From: Methylophaga sulfidovorans
GTDB lineage: Bacteria > Pseudomonadota > Gammaproteobacteria > Nitrosococcales > Methylophagaceae
Assembly: GCF_900114205.1 (NCBI RefSeq)
Contig: NZ_FOSH01000020.1
Location: forward strand, 1-55,963
Length of the DNA: 55,963 bases
Direction: 5' to 3'
A program made the position numbers and the translations under genes. This document shows positions 8,462 to 17,840 of the stretch, in pieces (within the stretch, counting starts at the first letter, position 1; the number at the start of each line of letters is the position of its first letter). A model generated the notes under the pieces. The model did not search any database and was not told the origin of the DNA. It worked only from the letters and a program-made list of their open reading frames with translations.

Positions 8462-8550
8462 CTTCACTTAAGATAATTCGCTCTTTCCTTTTCAGTAGCG
8501 ACGTATCTACTGTTATCTCAACTGGTATCGTTCAAACACATTAATTTCAT

Positions 8551-9660
8551 ATGCGAAAATTCTGGATTGAGTTTCACCGAATCAGTGGTCTGATCTTATT
8601 TATTCCGCTGTTTCTGCAAAGCGTTAGTGGCGCAATTATTGTGTTTGATCACGCCATTGATGAGTGGTTAAACCCACAGCTTGTACTTGAAAATGGCACC
8701 ACAAGCTCTCCCGCCCCTATAGCTGAAGTGATGTATGCCGCCTTACATGCATTACCGAATGTGGCGCATATTAATTCATTACGGGCACCACGAAATGATA
8801 AGGCCATGTACACCGCTTTTGTGGAAATGAATTCACAGTCGCCCCTTCATGGAAAAAATATCGAAGTCATGATTAATCCATATACGGCTGATGTGGTGAG
8901 TGTGCGTGAATGGGGAAGTTATTTCACGTCAATGGTCTATCTGTTTCACTTTACGTTTCTTCTGGGTGACAACATGGAGTTAGTATTAGGTTTTCTGGCT
9001 ATCCTGATGCTAATCAACGTGATTGTAGGTGTCTATTATGGCTGGCCTAGAAGCAAAAAAGCCTGGAACTGGTTACTGGCTCGCACAAAAAAAGCAGGTT
9101 CAACCGTTGCACGATTACGCCGAACCCATATTGCTTTAGGACTTATATCACTGCCTGTGTTTATTGTCTTAATTGTGTCCGGTATCAGTTTGGTATTCCC
9201 GGATCAGACAAAATGGTTGCTCAATCGTCCAGCAAAAGTCTCGCCAGATATAGACTGGTTGAGTAATCATCCTATTCAACCCGATAATTGGCTTATCAGT
9301 GCCAAACAGTATTGGCCTGATAAACAATGGCAGCGAATTATTCCACCAAGCAGTCAAAATCCAAGTGTTGAAATCCGCTTAAACGCAGCTAATGACCCAC
9401 GTAAAACCTCGGGAAGCTTTGTGTTGTGGCTTAACCCACAAACCAACCAGATCCTGGCCGAGCAAAGCTATGACGCGATGAGTCTCAGGCAAAAAATAGC
9501 CTTCTGGTTATTCCCTTTACACAGCGGTGAAGCCTTTGATTTAACAGGTCGTATTCTTGTCTTCATCTCTGGCATATCCACCGCCGTGTTAAGTATTGCA
9601 GGTGGCTGGTTATGGTACCGACGTAAATTTAAACGTCAGCACCAGAAACGCGCTATTTGA
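8551..9660 (+). CDS. PepSY-associated transmembrane protein (PiuB-like)
   Basis: 369 residues with four membrane segments: about 12-30, 128-158, 192-217 and 328-352. A PepSY-type periplasmic domain lies between the first and second and another soluble domain between the third and fourth. The opening WIEFHRISGLILFIPLFLQSVSGAIIVFDH and the HSGEAFDLTGRILVF block are typical of the family, which is often found with siderophore uptake or ferric-reductase functions. No TonB receptor is adjacent. Its 3' end overlaps the convergent aldehyde dehydrogenase gene by 8 bases. Confidence 0.85.
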   Translation: MRKFWIEFHRISGLILFIPLFLQSVSGAIIVFDHAIDEWLNPQLVLENGTTSSPAPIAEVMYAALHALPNVAHINSLRAPRNDKAMYTAFVEMNSQSPLHGKNIEVMINPYTADVVSVREWGSYFTSMVYLFHFTFLLGDNMELVLGFLAILMLINVIVGVYYGWPRSKKAWNWLLARTKKAGSTVARLRRTHIALGLISLPVFIVLIVSGISLVFPDQTKWLLNRPAKVSPDIDWLSNHPIQPDNWLISAKQYWPDKQWQRIIPPSSQNPSVEIRLNAANDPRKTSGSFVLWLNPQTNQILAEQSYDAMSLRQKIAFWLFPLHSGEAFDLTGRILVFISGISTAVLSIAGGWLWYRRKFKRQHQKRAI

Positions 9661-11014
9661 TCCAGACTTGTTTGGCATTTACAAACTCTTTAATACCATG
9701 CGGCCCTAGCTCACGCCCGTAGCCAGACTTTTTAATGCCACCACTCGGTAAACGAGGATCGGTCTTCACAATACCGTTTATCGCCACCTGCCCGGCATTA
9801 ATCTTCATGGCAAAATCTTTGGCAAGTTCAGCATTATCAGTCCAGACAGCAGCGCCGAGCCCGAACTCCGTATCATTAGCAAGTACTAAGGCATGTTCAG
9901 CTGACTCTGCCTTTGTTGCACACATTACCGGACCAAATGTTTCTTCTCTGAATGCCGTCATATCAGCCGTGACATCTGCCAGAAAAGTGACTGGATAGGC
10001 AAAACCATTACCCTCTGGTGTTTCACCACCTAACAGACAACGAGCACCCGCATTTATCGTTTCAGTGACCTGACGATGTAGATTGTCTCTTAAATCAGCA
10101 CGTGCTATCGGCCCTATATCCGTTGATTCCTCTAACGGATCACCCATGGTTAATTTTTCCAAACGTGTTTTTAATTTATCAATAAACTCGTCATATACAG
10201 GGGCTTCAATAATAATGCGTTTAGCTGCGATGCACGATTGCCCTGCATTAATAATACGCGACAAAGTCGCCACGTCTGCTGCGGCATCCAGATTAGCATC
10301 CGCCAGCACAACTAACGGATCACTGCCACCCAGTTCCAACACAGATGGTTTTATTTCTGAAGCTGCCATTGAAGCGACTTTAGAGCCTGCCCCAGCAGAT
10401 CCGGTAAACGAAATAGCGACAATATCGGGATGACGAATGGCTTTTTCTACCAATGCTGTCTCCACCGGCAAATTCACCATCACCCCTACTGGAGCTCCAG
10501 CTTCTTGAAAGACCTGCTCGATTGCCTGAGCACAGCCCGGTACATTCGGATCATGTTTCATCACACAGGTATTACCGGCCATTAAGGCTGGGGCGAGATA
10601 ACGGAAAGCTAACCAGAGAGGCGCATTCCAAGGCAAGATACCCAGCAATGTACCCAGTGGCTGGTAACAGACATAACTCTTAGAAGCATCAGAGGGTAAC
10701 TCTTCATTACTCAGGTATGCTTCTGCATGCTCTGCGTAAAACTCGGCACACCATGCCGCTTTTTCAACTTCAGGACCACCTTCTTTTACCGGCTTGCCCA
10801 TTTCTTCAGCCATCAGTTTACTAAGTAATGGCTTATTTCTACGTAGTGAAGCAGCGACTGATTTTAAAATCTCCGCTCTTTGCTGAATAGGCATGGTTCG
10901 CCAGGAATCAAATGCGTTGACTGCTTTGGCTATCGTTACATTAACGCCTTGTTCATCTAAGGATTCATATTTAAGAATCTCTTGTCCAGTGTATGGATTC
11001 GTTGCAGTTAACAT
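9653..11014 (-). CDS. doeC: Aspartate-semialdehyde dehydrogenase of ectoine catabolism (DoeC-like)
   Basis: 453 residues from ATG 11014 (GAGGTGG just upstream), rather than the longer frame to 11083 that would overlap doeA. NAD(P)-dependent aldehyde dehydrogenase of the Sad/GabD type: catalytic Asn in PWNAPLWLAF, catalytic Cys in NAGQSCIAAKR, Glu in LELGGSDP, and the terminal GIKKSGYGRELG block. As the last gene of the doeB-doeD-doeA-doeC order it is assigned oxidation of aspartate-semialdehyde to aspartate. On sequence alone it would be called a succinate-semialdehyde dehydrogenase, so the substrate is inferred from context. Confidence 0.82.
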   Translation of the reverse strand: MLTATNPYTGQEILKYESLDEQGVNVTIAKAVNAFDSWRTMPIQQRAEILKSVAASLRRNKPLLSKLMAEEMGKPVKEGGPEVEKAAWCAEFYAEHAEAYLSNEELPSDASKSYVCYQPLGTLLGILPWNAPLWLAFRYLAPALMAGNTCVMKHDPNVPGCAQAIEQVFQEAGAPVGVMVNLPVETALVEKAIRHPDIVAISFTGSAGAGSKVASMAASEIKPSVLELGGSDPLVVLADANLDAAADVATLSRIINAGQSCIAAKRIIIEAPVYDEFIDKLKTRLEKLTMGDPLEESTDIGPIARADLRDNLHRQVTETINAGARCLLGGETPEGNGFAYPVTFLADVTADMTAFREETFGPVMCATKAESAEHALVLANDTEFGLGAAVWTDNAELAKDFAMKINAGQVAINGIVKTDPRLPSGGIKKSGYGRELGPHGIKEFVNAKQVWIK

Positions 11015-11021
11015 CTCCACC

Positions 11022-12275
11022 TCATTTTGATTGTTTAGCTTTTGATTTTGATTTATCGCTTGATTCAGCCTGACGTGCCTCACTGATATCTACAAGTGTT
11101 TTATCAGCTTGTTCAGGCTTAACGGTGAAATCACGATCCATGGTGAAAAAGGATTTACAACCATCTTCGGTCACATAAATCGTGTCCGATATGCCACAGG
11201 TTTTATCCCCGTCCACACCCCACATCCATGGAATAATATGAAAGGTCATTCCCTCTTCCAGAATGGCAGACTCACCTTGTTTCAGACTGCAGATGTAGCC
11301 TTCATCCCAGCTTGGAGGAAAAGCAATGCCAATGGAATAACCAGAACGTGTGATGAGACGGGCACCGATATCGTTGTCTGAAATAATATTACGTACCATA
11401 TTGTCGACATCGGATACCGTCATACCGGGCTGAACAGTCTCATGAACAGCACTTAACGCTTTTTTCATGATTTCCTGTGCTTTGTACATGGAGTCAGATA
11501 ACTCACCCAGCACAACTGTTCGCATCATTGCCGTATGGTAACGGCGATAACAGCCACCGACTTCAAGAAAGACATGCTCACCAGGCTTTACGGTCCTGCC
11601 TTCCCATGTCGCATGACCTATCATTGTTCGTGGCCCCGAAGTCACATATGGCATAACTGCCGGTGGCTCCCCTCCAGCTTTAAACATTGCTGAGCTGATA
11701 GCCGCCCCAATATCATTTTCAGTGACGCCCGCCTTAGCTGCATCCAGACCTGCTTTCATGCCCGCTTCCGTTGCTTTAGCGGCACGGTGCATTAACTCAA
11801 TCTCCACAGCAGATTTTCTGATACGCCCTTGCTCCACAATACCGAAACAATCCAGTAATTTTCCGTCAGTTAACGTGGTATGAATAAAGTCTTGTTGGTA
11901 AGCAGGAAAGAAATAACTGTTACGCTCGTAACCAATGCGTTTGTCAGACAGACCAAACTCACGTAACGCATCTACCAGCATTTGAATGGCATCGCCGGTA
12001 TCGGGATATGGTCGGGTTCGCTCTACCCAGGTTCGGGCAATAATATTCGACTCTTCCATCGCCCGGGTAATCATGAAGGGTTCCTGTTCAAGCGGTACAA
12101 CTAAAGCCTGGAAGAAGGAATACCCCGTGGTCTGATAATCGGTCATATACATAATATTTTCCGGATCAGTAATCACCACGGCATCTAAATGTCGTTGAGC
12201 AATACGCACACGTAATTCGCTCAGGCGGCGCTCATATTCCTCAAAAGGGAAAGTCATATCATCACGTTGTCTCAT
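11022..12275 (-). CDS. doeA: Ectoine hydrolase, M24 fold (DoeA/EutD)
   Basis: 417 residues. N-terminal creatinase-like domain (about 1-150) followed by a pita-bread M24 domain. Where metallo-M24 enzymes have metal-binding aspartates, this protein reads FLEVGGCYRRYHTAMMRTV, with Ala in place of the second Asp. This fits the known metal-independent ectoine hydrolases, which open the ectoine ring to N-acetyl-diaminobutyrate. The tail beyond residue about 395 is Lys/Ser-rich. Its ATG overlaps the doeD stop (ATGA), and doeC begins 7 bases after its stop. Confidence 0.88.
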   Translation of the reverse strand: MRQRDDMTFPFEEYERRLSELRVRIAQRHLDAVVITDPENIMYMTDYQTTGYSFFQALVVPLEQEPFMITRAMEESNIIARTWVERTRPYPDTGDAIQMLVDALREFGLSDKRIGYERNSYFFPAYQQDFIHTTLTDGKLLDCFGIVEQGRIRKSAVEIELMHRAAKATEAGMKAGLDAAKAGVTENDIGAAISSAMFKAGGEPPAVMPYVTSGPRTMIGHATWEGRTVKPGEHVFLEVGGCYRRYHTAMMRTVVLGELSDSMYKAQEIMKKALSAVHETVQPGMTVSDVDNMVRNIISDNDIGARLITRSGYSIGIAFPPSWDEGYICSLKQGESAILEEGMTFHIIPWMWGVDGDKTCGISDTIYVTEDGCKSFFTMDRDFTVKPEQADKTLVDISEARQAESSDKSKSKAKQSK

Positions 12276-13546
12276 GCCGCTTCCTCCATGACTTTGTATG
12301 TAGTCTGCACCAGGATATCTAAACCGGCCTGCAAGTCATCGTCAGGGATAGTCAGTGGTGGAATAAGCTTCACAACCCGTCCACCGGTACCACAACTGGC
12401 GATCAATAACCCGGCTTTAAAACAAGTATCTACAATAGCTTTGGCATGTTCACCGGTTGTCACGTCCAGACCAATAATCATGCCCTTACCACGTATTTGC
12501 ACTTGATGGAATTTGTCTTCCAGTGGCGCTAAAGCCTGATACATTTTCTCGGCTTTTTGTTTAACCTCATCCATTAAGTCGTCATTATCAAAATAGCTTA
12601 AGGCCTCTTTACCGGCGACAAATGACAAGCTCTGACCACGGAACGTACCGGTATGCTCACCCGGAGCCCAATACTCATCAATTTCAGGTTGAATCAGGTT
12701 CATTGCCATTGGCGTGCCCATACCGCCAAGCCCTTTCGCCATACAAATAATGTCGGGATCGATGTCCATATCATCAAAACTGAAGAAGGAACCGGTTCGG
12801 CCCATACCAACCTGTATATCATCGATAATCATCAAAGAGCCTACTTCACGAGCAAGTTTGGCTAACTCTTGCAGCCATTCTTTAGAGGCAACATTCACAC
12901 CGCCTTCAGCCTGAATCGTTTCAAGTAAAAAGGCCGCAGGAGGTGTTACACCACTCGATGTATCCAGATATAGAGAACGCAAATGTTCTAATACCGACAT
13001 GCCACAGCCTGATTCGCAACCCTGACATGCTTTTTCACAGCCAAAGGGATAATGTGAGACATGATTTAGCGGGACACCGGCAGCACCTCGAAAATAGCGA
13101 TTCGCTGTCGCTGCCAGAGAGCCCAATGTCATACCATGAAAACCACGGGTAAAAGCGACTATTTCTTGCCGTGATGTGACACGTCTTGCTAACTTCATTG
13201 CTGCTTCAACCGCATTTGTACCAGTAGGCCCGACAAACTGCATCTTGTGCGTCATGCCTCGTGGTTTAAGGATGGTTTTCTCAAACTTTTCCATAAAATC
13301 ACGCTTTGCTGTTGTTTGCATATCAAGAGCGTGGGTCACACCGCCTGATTGAATATACTCAACCACGGCTGAAGTCATACGTTCATTATTGTGGCCAAAG
13401 TTCAATACACCAGCGCCAGCAAAGAAATCGATATATTCATTACCGTCTTCATCGGTTTGCCGCGCATTACTGGCTTTATCAAAAACCACAGGATAGACAC
13501 GACAATATGCACGGATACTGGACTCACGTTGTTCAAATATACTCAT
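12272..13546 (-). CDS. doeD: L-2,4-diaminobutyrate transaminase (DoeD role, EctB-like sequence)
   Basis: 424-residue class III PLP aminotransferase. FFAGAGVLNFGHNN, GPTGTNAVEAAMKLAR and GFHGMTLGSLAATANRYFRG are very like EctB, and MIIDDIQVGMGRTGSFF plus MAKGLGGMGTPMA carry the PLP Asp and Lys. In this operon the expected direction is diaminobutyrate to aspartate-semialdehyde. A cysteine-rich insertion GCEKACQGCESGC (about residues 168-180) is unusual. No ectA or ectC is nearby, arguing against a biosynthetic role. A TCCTGG-complement ribosome site (CCAGGAGGTAATG) precedes the start. Confidence 0.85.
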   Translation of the reverse strand: MSIFEQRESSIRAYCRVYPVVFDKASNARQTDEDGNEYIDFFAGAGVLNFGHNNERMTSAVVEYIQSGGVTHALDMQTTAKRDFMEKFEKTILKPRGMTHKMQFVGPTGTNAVEAAMKLARRVTSRQEIVAFTRGFHGMTLGSLAATANRYFRGAAGVPLNHVSHYPFGCEKACQGCESGCGMSVLEHLRSLYLDTSSGVTPPAAFLLETIQAEGGVNVASKEWLQELAKLAREVGSLMIIDDIQVGMGRTGSFFSFDDMDIDPDIICMAKGLGGMGTPMAMNLIQPEIDEYWAPGEHTGTFRGQSLSFVAGKEALSYFDNDDLMDEVKQKAEKMYQALAPLEDKFHQVQIRGKGMIIGLDVTTGEHAKAIVDTCFKAGLLIASCGTGGRVVKLIPPLTIPDDDLQAGLDILVQTTYKVMEEAA

Positions 13547-13601
13547 TCATTACCTCCTGGTTATTGATATCCACTGTGATAACAGCGAACGATGTAGTCG
13601 G

Positions 13602-14765
13602 TTATTCAGGCAACGGCGCACCGACCAAACGCGCATAGAGACGGGTAACCAACGGAATAAGTTGATCATTAAAATCATAAAGAGGACTGTGACAGACCGA
13701 TTGATGATCCGGACCATCGTCAGCACCAATTAACGCAAACGCGCCGGGAATTTCATTCAGGTAATAACTGAAGTCTTCGGATGCCATAATCGGCACTAAG
13801 GTTTCTGTATCCATTCCAGCCTGCCCATGTTCTGCCTGCCATTGCTTACGCACATTCAAAGCCTGATGAGCATGATTGATGGTCGCTTCATATCGAGGAT
13901 AAATATTAACCTCGCAGTCCACACCATAAGCAGCAGCCGTTTGCTGGCTTATTTCAACAATTAGACGATTAATGATATCGCGTGTTTTTTGGTCAGGAAC
14001 ACGAATACTGCCACCCAATATTGCCTTATCAGGAATGACTGTGGCCGCACTAGGTGCTTCGATAGATGAGACATTGACGACCGCTGCCTGTTGTGGTGAA
14101 AGATGACGACTTACAATTTGCTGCAGCGCTATGGTGACCGCACTGGCCGCCAGCACCGGATCACGACAAAGTTCAGGCTGGCTGGCATGACCGCCTTTAC
14201 CATTTAAAGTAATACTAAATGTGCCATTGCCGCACATAACGATGCCATCAGGGCAGATGAGCTTTCCGAAAGTCATCGCTGGCCAGTTATGCCAGCCATA
14301 GATTTCATCAATTCCTTGCAAAGCGCCATCATCGATCATCTTTTTGGCGCCATGCCCACCCTCTTCGGCCGGCTGAAACAACAGGGTCACTGGACCTGGT
14401 AATTTGTCTTCTACTGACTTTAGCCAAGCCGCTGTTGCCAGTAATGTCGCTGTGTGACCATCATGACCACAGGCATGCATACATCCCTCATTCTGAGAAA
14501 TCCAACCATGCTGTGTTTGTTCGGTAATAGGAAGTGCATCCATATCAGCACGCAAGGCGATATGCGGTTTTGCATCACCATGAGGATTCAGCCTTGCTAA
14601 AGTACCCAGCTCAGCACAAGGCTCCCAGTGAATACCCAGTGAGTCTAATTGTTTGCGGATCAATTCAGCTGTTCGCACCTCTTGCCAACCTAACTCAGGC
14701 TGACTGTGCAAGTGTCGGCGCAATTGCTGCGCATGACTGATCGCTTGTTGCCAGATGGTAGCCAT
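13602..14765 (-). CDS. doeB: N-acetyl-diaminobutyrate deacetylase, M20 family (DoeB-type role)
   Basis: 387 residues from ATG 14765 (AAAGGAG, 5-base spacing); the frame's earlier ATG at 14804 lacks a ribosome site. M20 aminoacylase/amidohydrolase: metal ligands in HACGHDGHTA, catalytic-base region PAEEGGHGA, and the final ligand block ASEDFSYYL. As first gene of the ectoine operon it should remove acetate from N-alpha-acetyl-diaminobutyrate. The classical Halomonas DoeB is a different fold (M14-like); M20 versions are known in other ectoine users. The substrate is therefore assigned by context. Confidence 0.8.
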   Translation of the reverse strand: MATIWQQAISHAQQLRRHLHSQPELGWQEVRTAELIRKQLDSLGIHWEPCAELGTLARLNPHGDAKPHIALRADMDALPITEQTQHGWISQNEGCMHACGHDGHTATLLATAAWLKSVEDKLPGPVTLLFQPAEEGGHGAKKMIDDGALQGIDEIYGWHNWPAMTFGKLICPDGIVMCGNGTFSITLNGKGGHASQPELCRDPVLAASAVTIALQQIVSRHLSPQQAAVVNVSSIEAPSAATVIPDKAILGGSIRVPDQKTRDIINRLIVEISQQTAAAYGVDCEVNIYPRYEATINHAHQALNVRKQWQAEHGQAGMDTETLVPIMASEDFSYYLNEIPGAFALIGADDGPDHQSVCHSPLYDFNDQLIPLVTRLYARLVGAPLPE

Positions 14766-14946
14766 CTTGCTCCTTTGCGTTTTTATTGACTCAAAACAGT
14801 GCATGTTTTGATGAAACGAAAGTATCTAAGCACCTGAATAGGTAATTTATGCTGTCAATAACAATACTTTCAAACTCTGACAAAGATAAAGCAAGCGTTG
14901 TTCCATTATTTCAATTAACGCTTTAATTTCATCTTCAACAAAAAAC

Positions 14947-14961
14947 TAGACGACTGGTCTA
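14947..14961. promoter_or_regulatory. NemR-type operator, copy 1 (upstream of tetR gene)
   Basis: TAGACGACTGGTCTA: inverted half-sites TAGAC/GTCTA around a 5-bp centre, 14 bases before the regulator start. The identical 15-mer recurs at 15619-15633. Confidence 0.8.
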
Positions 14962-14975
14962 ATTCATGAAATCAT

Positions 14976-15593
14976 ATGCTCATGATACAAACTAATAAAA
15001 CACGTTCCACGGATACAAGACAACAGATCCTGACTACAGCACAGCAAATCATTCTTGGTAAAGGATTTTCTGCTGTGGGTCTGAATGAAATATTAAAAGC
15101 CGCTAATGTGCCAAAAGGATCGTTTTATCACTACTTTGAATCCAAAGAGCAGTTTGGCAACGCGCTGCTAGAGCACTACTTTGCACAATATGTCACGACA
15201 TTGGATAGCCAGTTAACGAGTAATAAGCGTCCAGCTGTTGATCGTCTGCTGGCTTTTTTTGAGCAGTGGAAAACCAATCAATGTGATGACACCAGTATGG
15301 ATAGGTGTCTTGTGGTGAAGTTAAGTGGTGAAGTGACTGACCTGTCAGAGGCGATGCGCTTAACTCTTAAGCAAGGCACACAACAGGTCATTGAGCGACT
15401 CTCCTTATGTGTTCAGGAAGCAATAGATAATCATGAAATCAATGTCGATTCTGATGCTAAAACGGTCACAGAAGAGATTTACTATCTCTGGGTAGGCGCG
15501 ACGCTGATGACCAAAGTCAATCACACACCTGCTGCGCTTGAGAGAGCGATGAAAGCAACACAGAACAAACTGGGATTGGCTACTGATAATTAG
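14976..15593 (+). CDS. nemR: TetR-family electrophile-responsive repressor, NemR-like
   Basis: 205 residues; ATG 14982 is an alternative start. N-terminal TetR helix-turn-helix (VPKGSFYHYFESKEQFG, about 45-61). By alignment from memory with E. coli NemR, C111 (DRCLVVKLSGEV) corresponds to the redox-sensing C106 and K180 (ATLMTKV) to its partner K175. C103 is also present, whereas the NemR C116 equivalent is Thr. This predicts derepression by quinones, aldehydes or hypochlorite-type electrophiles through modification of C111. Its own promoter and the yqhD promoter carry the same operator, so it should autoregulate and control the downstream operon. Confidence 0.85.
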   Translation: MLMIQTNKTRSTDTRQQILTTAQQIILGKGFSAVGLNEILKAANVPKGSFYHYFESKEQFGNALLEHYFAQYVTTLDSQLTSNKRPAVDRLLAFFEQWKTNQCDDTSMDRCLVVKLSGEVTDLSEAMRLTLKQGTQQVIERLSLCVQEAIDNHEINVDSDAKTVTEEIYYLWVGATLMTKVNHTPAALERAMKATQNKLGLATDN

Positions 15594-15618
15594 AGCCTGC
15601 TTCTATTTCCTTAAAATC

Positions 15619-15633
15619 TAGACGACTGGTCTA
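15619..15633. promoter_or_regulatory. NemR-type operator, copy 2 (upstream of yqhD)
   Basis: Exact 15-base duplicate of the site at 14947-14961, in the same orientation, 25 bases before the yqhD-like start. Placement fits repression of the reductase operon. Confidence 0.8.
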
Positions 15634-15657
15634 ATAAATTATTTTTGAGGTATTACG

Positions 15658-16821
15658 ATGATGAACAATTTCAACTTTTATAATCCAACACGTATTGTTT
15701 TTGGTAACGGTCAGGTCGCAAAACTTGATGAACTCGTACCAAAAGATGCACGCGTTTTAGTTTTGTTCGGTGGACAAAGTGCACGTAAAAACGGCACCTT
15801 AGATGAAGTCATTACTGCCCTAGGGAACCGCCATATAGAAGAGTTTGGCGGCATCGAAGCTAATCCTGGTTACAGTACATTGATGCGGGCCGTAGAGCAG
15901 ATTCGCCAAAATGAATTAAATTATCTCATCGCTGTTGGTGGTGGTTCAGTCATAGATGGCACCAAGTTTGTCGCTGCTGCTGTCCAGTGTGAGGGCGATC
16001 CATGGCAGGAAATTCTGGTTAATCACGCCAGCAATATTCATCAGGCTTTACCTTTTGGTTCTGTACTTACCCTGCCTGCTACAGGTTCAGAAATGAATGC
16101 CAACTCGGTTATTACCCGTTATGAGACACAAGAGAAACTGGCATTTGGTAGTCCCCTAGTCTATCCGGTATTTTCGATTTTAGACCCCACTAAAGCTTAC
16201 ACATTACCACCTCGACAATTAGCAAATGGTGTAGTCGATGCTTTCACCCACATTATGGAGCAATACCTGACGTATCCCGTTAACGCCATGGTGCAGGATC
16301 GATTCGCAGAGGGACTATTGCAAACACTTATCGAGATAGGTCCTAGTCTGCTTGAATCACCTGATGATTATGATCTGCAGGCCAATTTCATGTGGACAGC
16401 CACCTTAGCGTTAAACGGCTTGATTGGTGCAGGGGTTCCACAGGATTGGGCAACCCATATGATCGGTCATGAAATCACTGCATTACACGGCCTGGATCAT
16501 GCTCAAACATTGGCTATTTTATTACCCACAGTACTGCAGGAACAACGTGAGAAAAAATATGCCAAGTTACTTCAGTATGCCGAACGTGTCTGGGGGCTTA
16601 ACGAAGGCACTGACGACACTAAGATAGATCTGGCAATAACAAAAACTCGCGACTTTTTTGAACGAATGGGTGTGAAAACGCATCTGACTGATTACCAGAT
16701 TAACGCTGATGCTATTCCAGTAATGATCAAACAATTGGCTGAGCATGGTCTTACGCAACTAGGCGAACACAATGATATTGACCTGGAAAAAAGCCAACAT
16801 ATTCTGCAAGCCAGTCTATAA
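15658..16821 (+). CDS. yqhD: NADPH-dependent aldehyde reductase, iron-type ADH family (YqhD-like)
   Basis: 387 residues, same length and numbering as E. coli YqhD. The metal ligands fall at identical positions: D194, H198, H267 and H281. The cofactor loop VGGGSVIDGTKF is intact. The family reduces short-chain and toxic aldehydes (acrolein, malondialdehyde, methylglyoxal, butanal) with NADPH. It is the first gene of the operon behind a NemR-type operator, so detoxification rather than fermentation is the likely job. A run of TTGAGG precedes the ATG. Confidence 0.92.
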   Translation: MMNNFNFYNPTRIVFGNGQVAKLDELVPKDARVLVLFGGQSARKNGTLDEVITALGNRHIEEFGGIEANPGYSTLMRAVEQIRQNELNYLIAVGGGSVIDGTKFVAAAVQCEGDPWQEILVNHASNIHQALPFGSVLTLPATGSEMNANSVITRYETQEKLAFGSPLVYPVFSILDPTKAYTLPPRQLANGVVDAFTHIMEQYLTYPVNAMVQDRFAEGLLQTLIEIGPSLLESPDDYDLQANFMWTATLALNGLIGAGVPQDWATHMIGHEITALHGLDHAQTLAILLPTVLQEQREKKYAKLLQYAERVWGLNEGTDDTKIDLAITKTRDFFERMGVKTHLTDYQINADAIPVMIKQLAEHGLTQLGEHNDIDLEKSQHILQASL

Positions 16822-16836
16822 ATTAAGGAGCACTTT

Positions 16837-17826
16837 ATGTCTAAAACAGTTCAAATTTCTGAGGCGGGTGAACCATCGGTTTTGTCTATCATTGATGAAA
16901 CCGTACCAGCACCATCTGCAGACGAAGTACAAATTGAAGTACATGCCATCGGTCTAAACCGGGCAGAAGCCATGTTTCGCCGTGGCCAATATCTTGAAGC
17001 GCCCGAATTTCCTGCCCGTATTGGTTATGAATGTTCTGGTAGCGTTACAGCCGTCGGTGAAAACGTTAAACATATTAAAGTCGGTGATGCGGTAAGTACC
17101 ATTCCTAATTTTTCGATGAATCAATATGGCGCTTATGCCGAACTTACAAATATGCCAGTCACTACTGTCACCCATCATCCCGACAATTTAAGCTGGCAAC
17201 AAGCAACATCAGTCTGGATGCAATATTTAACCGCGTATGGTGCCTTGATTGATCTCGCCAAAATGCAAGCCAGTGATTATGTATTAATTCCAGCTGCATC
17301 AAGCAGTGTTGGTCTGGCTGCCATACAGTTATGTAATCTGATTAGTGCTACTCCGATTGCCATGACGCGAACAGCGGAGAAAGTAGAACAGTTACATCAA
17401 CTTGGCGCCAAACATGTGATTATTAGTGAACAAGATGATGTGGTTGATGCGGTGATGGCAATCACTGATGGTCATGGCGTCAATATCGTTTTCGATCCCG
17501 TTGCAGGACCGATGTTAACAACACTAGCTGAAGCTTGTGCACCATCAGCCATCATCTTTCAATATGGTGCTTTAAGTTCTGAGCCCACGCCTTATCCGTT
17601 ATTCGCGGCACTACAAAAAGGCCTCACGATTCGTGCTTATACCCTATTTGAACTCACCAGCTCTCCCGAGCGTTTAGCCAAAGCCAAAGAAAAAATCTTT
17701 GACTGGCTAAAACATTCGCAGCTAAGTCCAGTTATTGCTAAGACATTTGATTTTGACGATATCGTGGCTGCACATAGCTATCTGGAAGCCAATAATCAAT
17801 TAGGCAAAATTGTTATTACACTTTAA
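16837..17826 (+). CDS. Zinc-independent quinone oxidoreductase (MDR family)
   Basis: 329 residues. GroES-like N-terminal domain with IGYECSGSVTAVGENVK, then a Rossmann domain with AASSSVGLAAIQL. The catalytic-zinc Cys/His set and the structural four-Cys zinc loop of true alcohol dehydrogenases are absent, placing it with NADPH:quinone/enone reductases. It lies 15 bases after yqhD with its own AAGGAG site, and 14 bases before the OYE gene. Quinone or enone reduction in electrophile defence is inferred. Confidence 0.83.
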   Translation: MSKTVQISEAGEPSVLSIIDETVPAPSADEVQIEVHAIGLNRAEAMFRRGQYLEAPEFPARIGYECSGSVTAVGENVKHIKVGDAVSTIPNFSMNQYGAYAELTNMPVTTVTHHPDNLSWQQATSVWMQYLTAYGALIDLAKMQASDYVLIPAASSSVGLAAIQLCNLISATPIAMTRTAEKVEQLHQLGAKHVIISEQDDVVDAVMAITDGHGVNIVFDPVAGPMLTTLAEACAPSAIIFQYGALSSEPTPYPLFAALQKGLTIRAYTLFELTSSPERLAKAKEKIFDWLKHSQLSPVIAKTFDFDDIVAAHSYLEANNQLGKIVITL

Positions 17827-17840
17827 ATGGGGGATGCACA

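Noticed and set aside
11015-11083. Longer N-terminus of the DoeC-like dehydrogenase
   Set aside because: It would overlap doeA and adds Asn/Gln-rich residues outside the aldehyde dehydrogenase fold; the ATG at 11014 has a good ribosome site.
12272-13546. Ectoine biosynthetic ectB
   Set aside because: Sequence is EctB-like, but ectA and ectC are absent and the flanking genes are ectoine hydrolase, deacetylase and aldehyde dehydrogenase.
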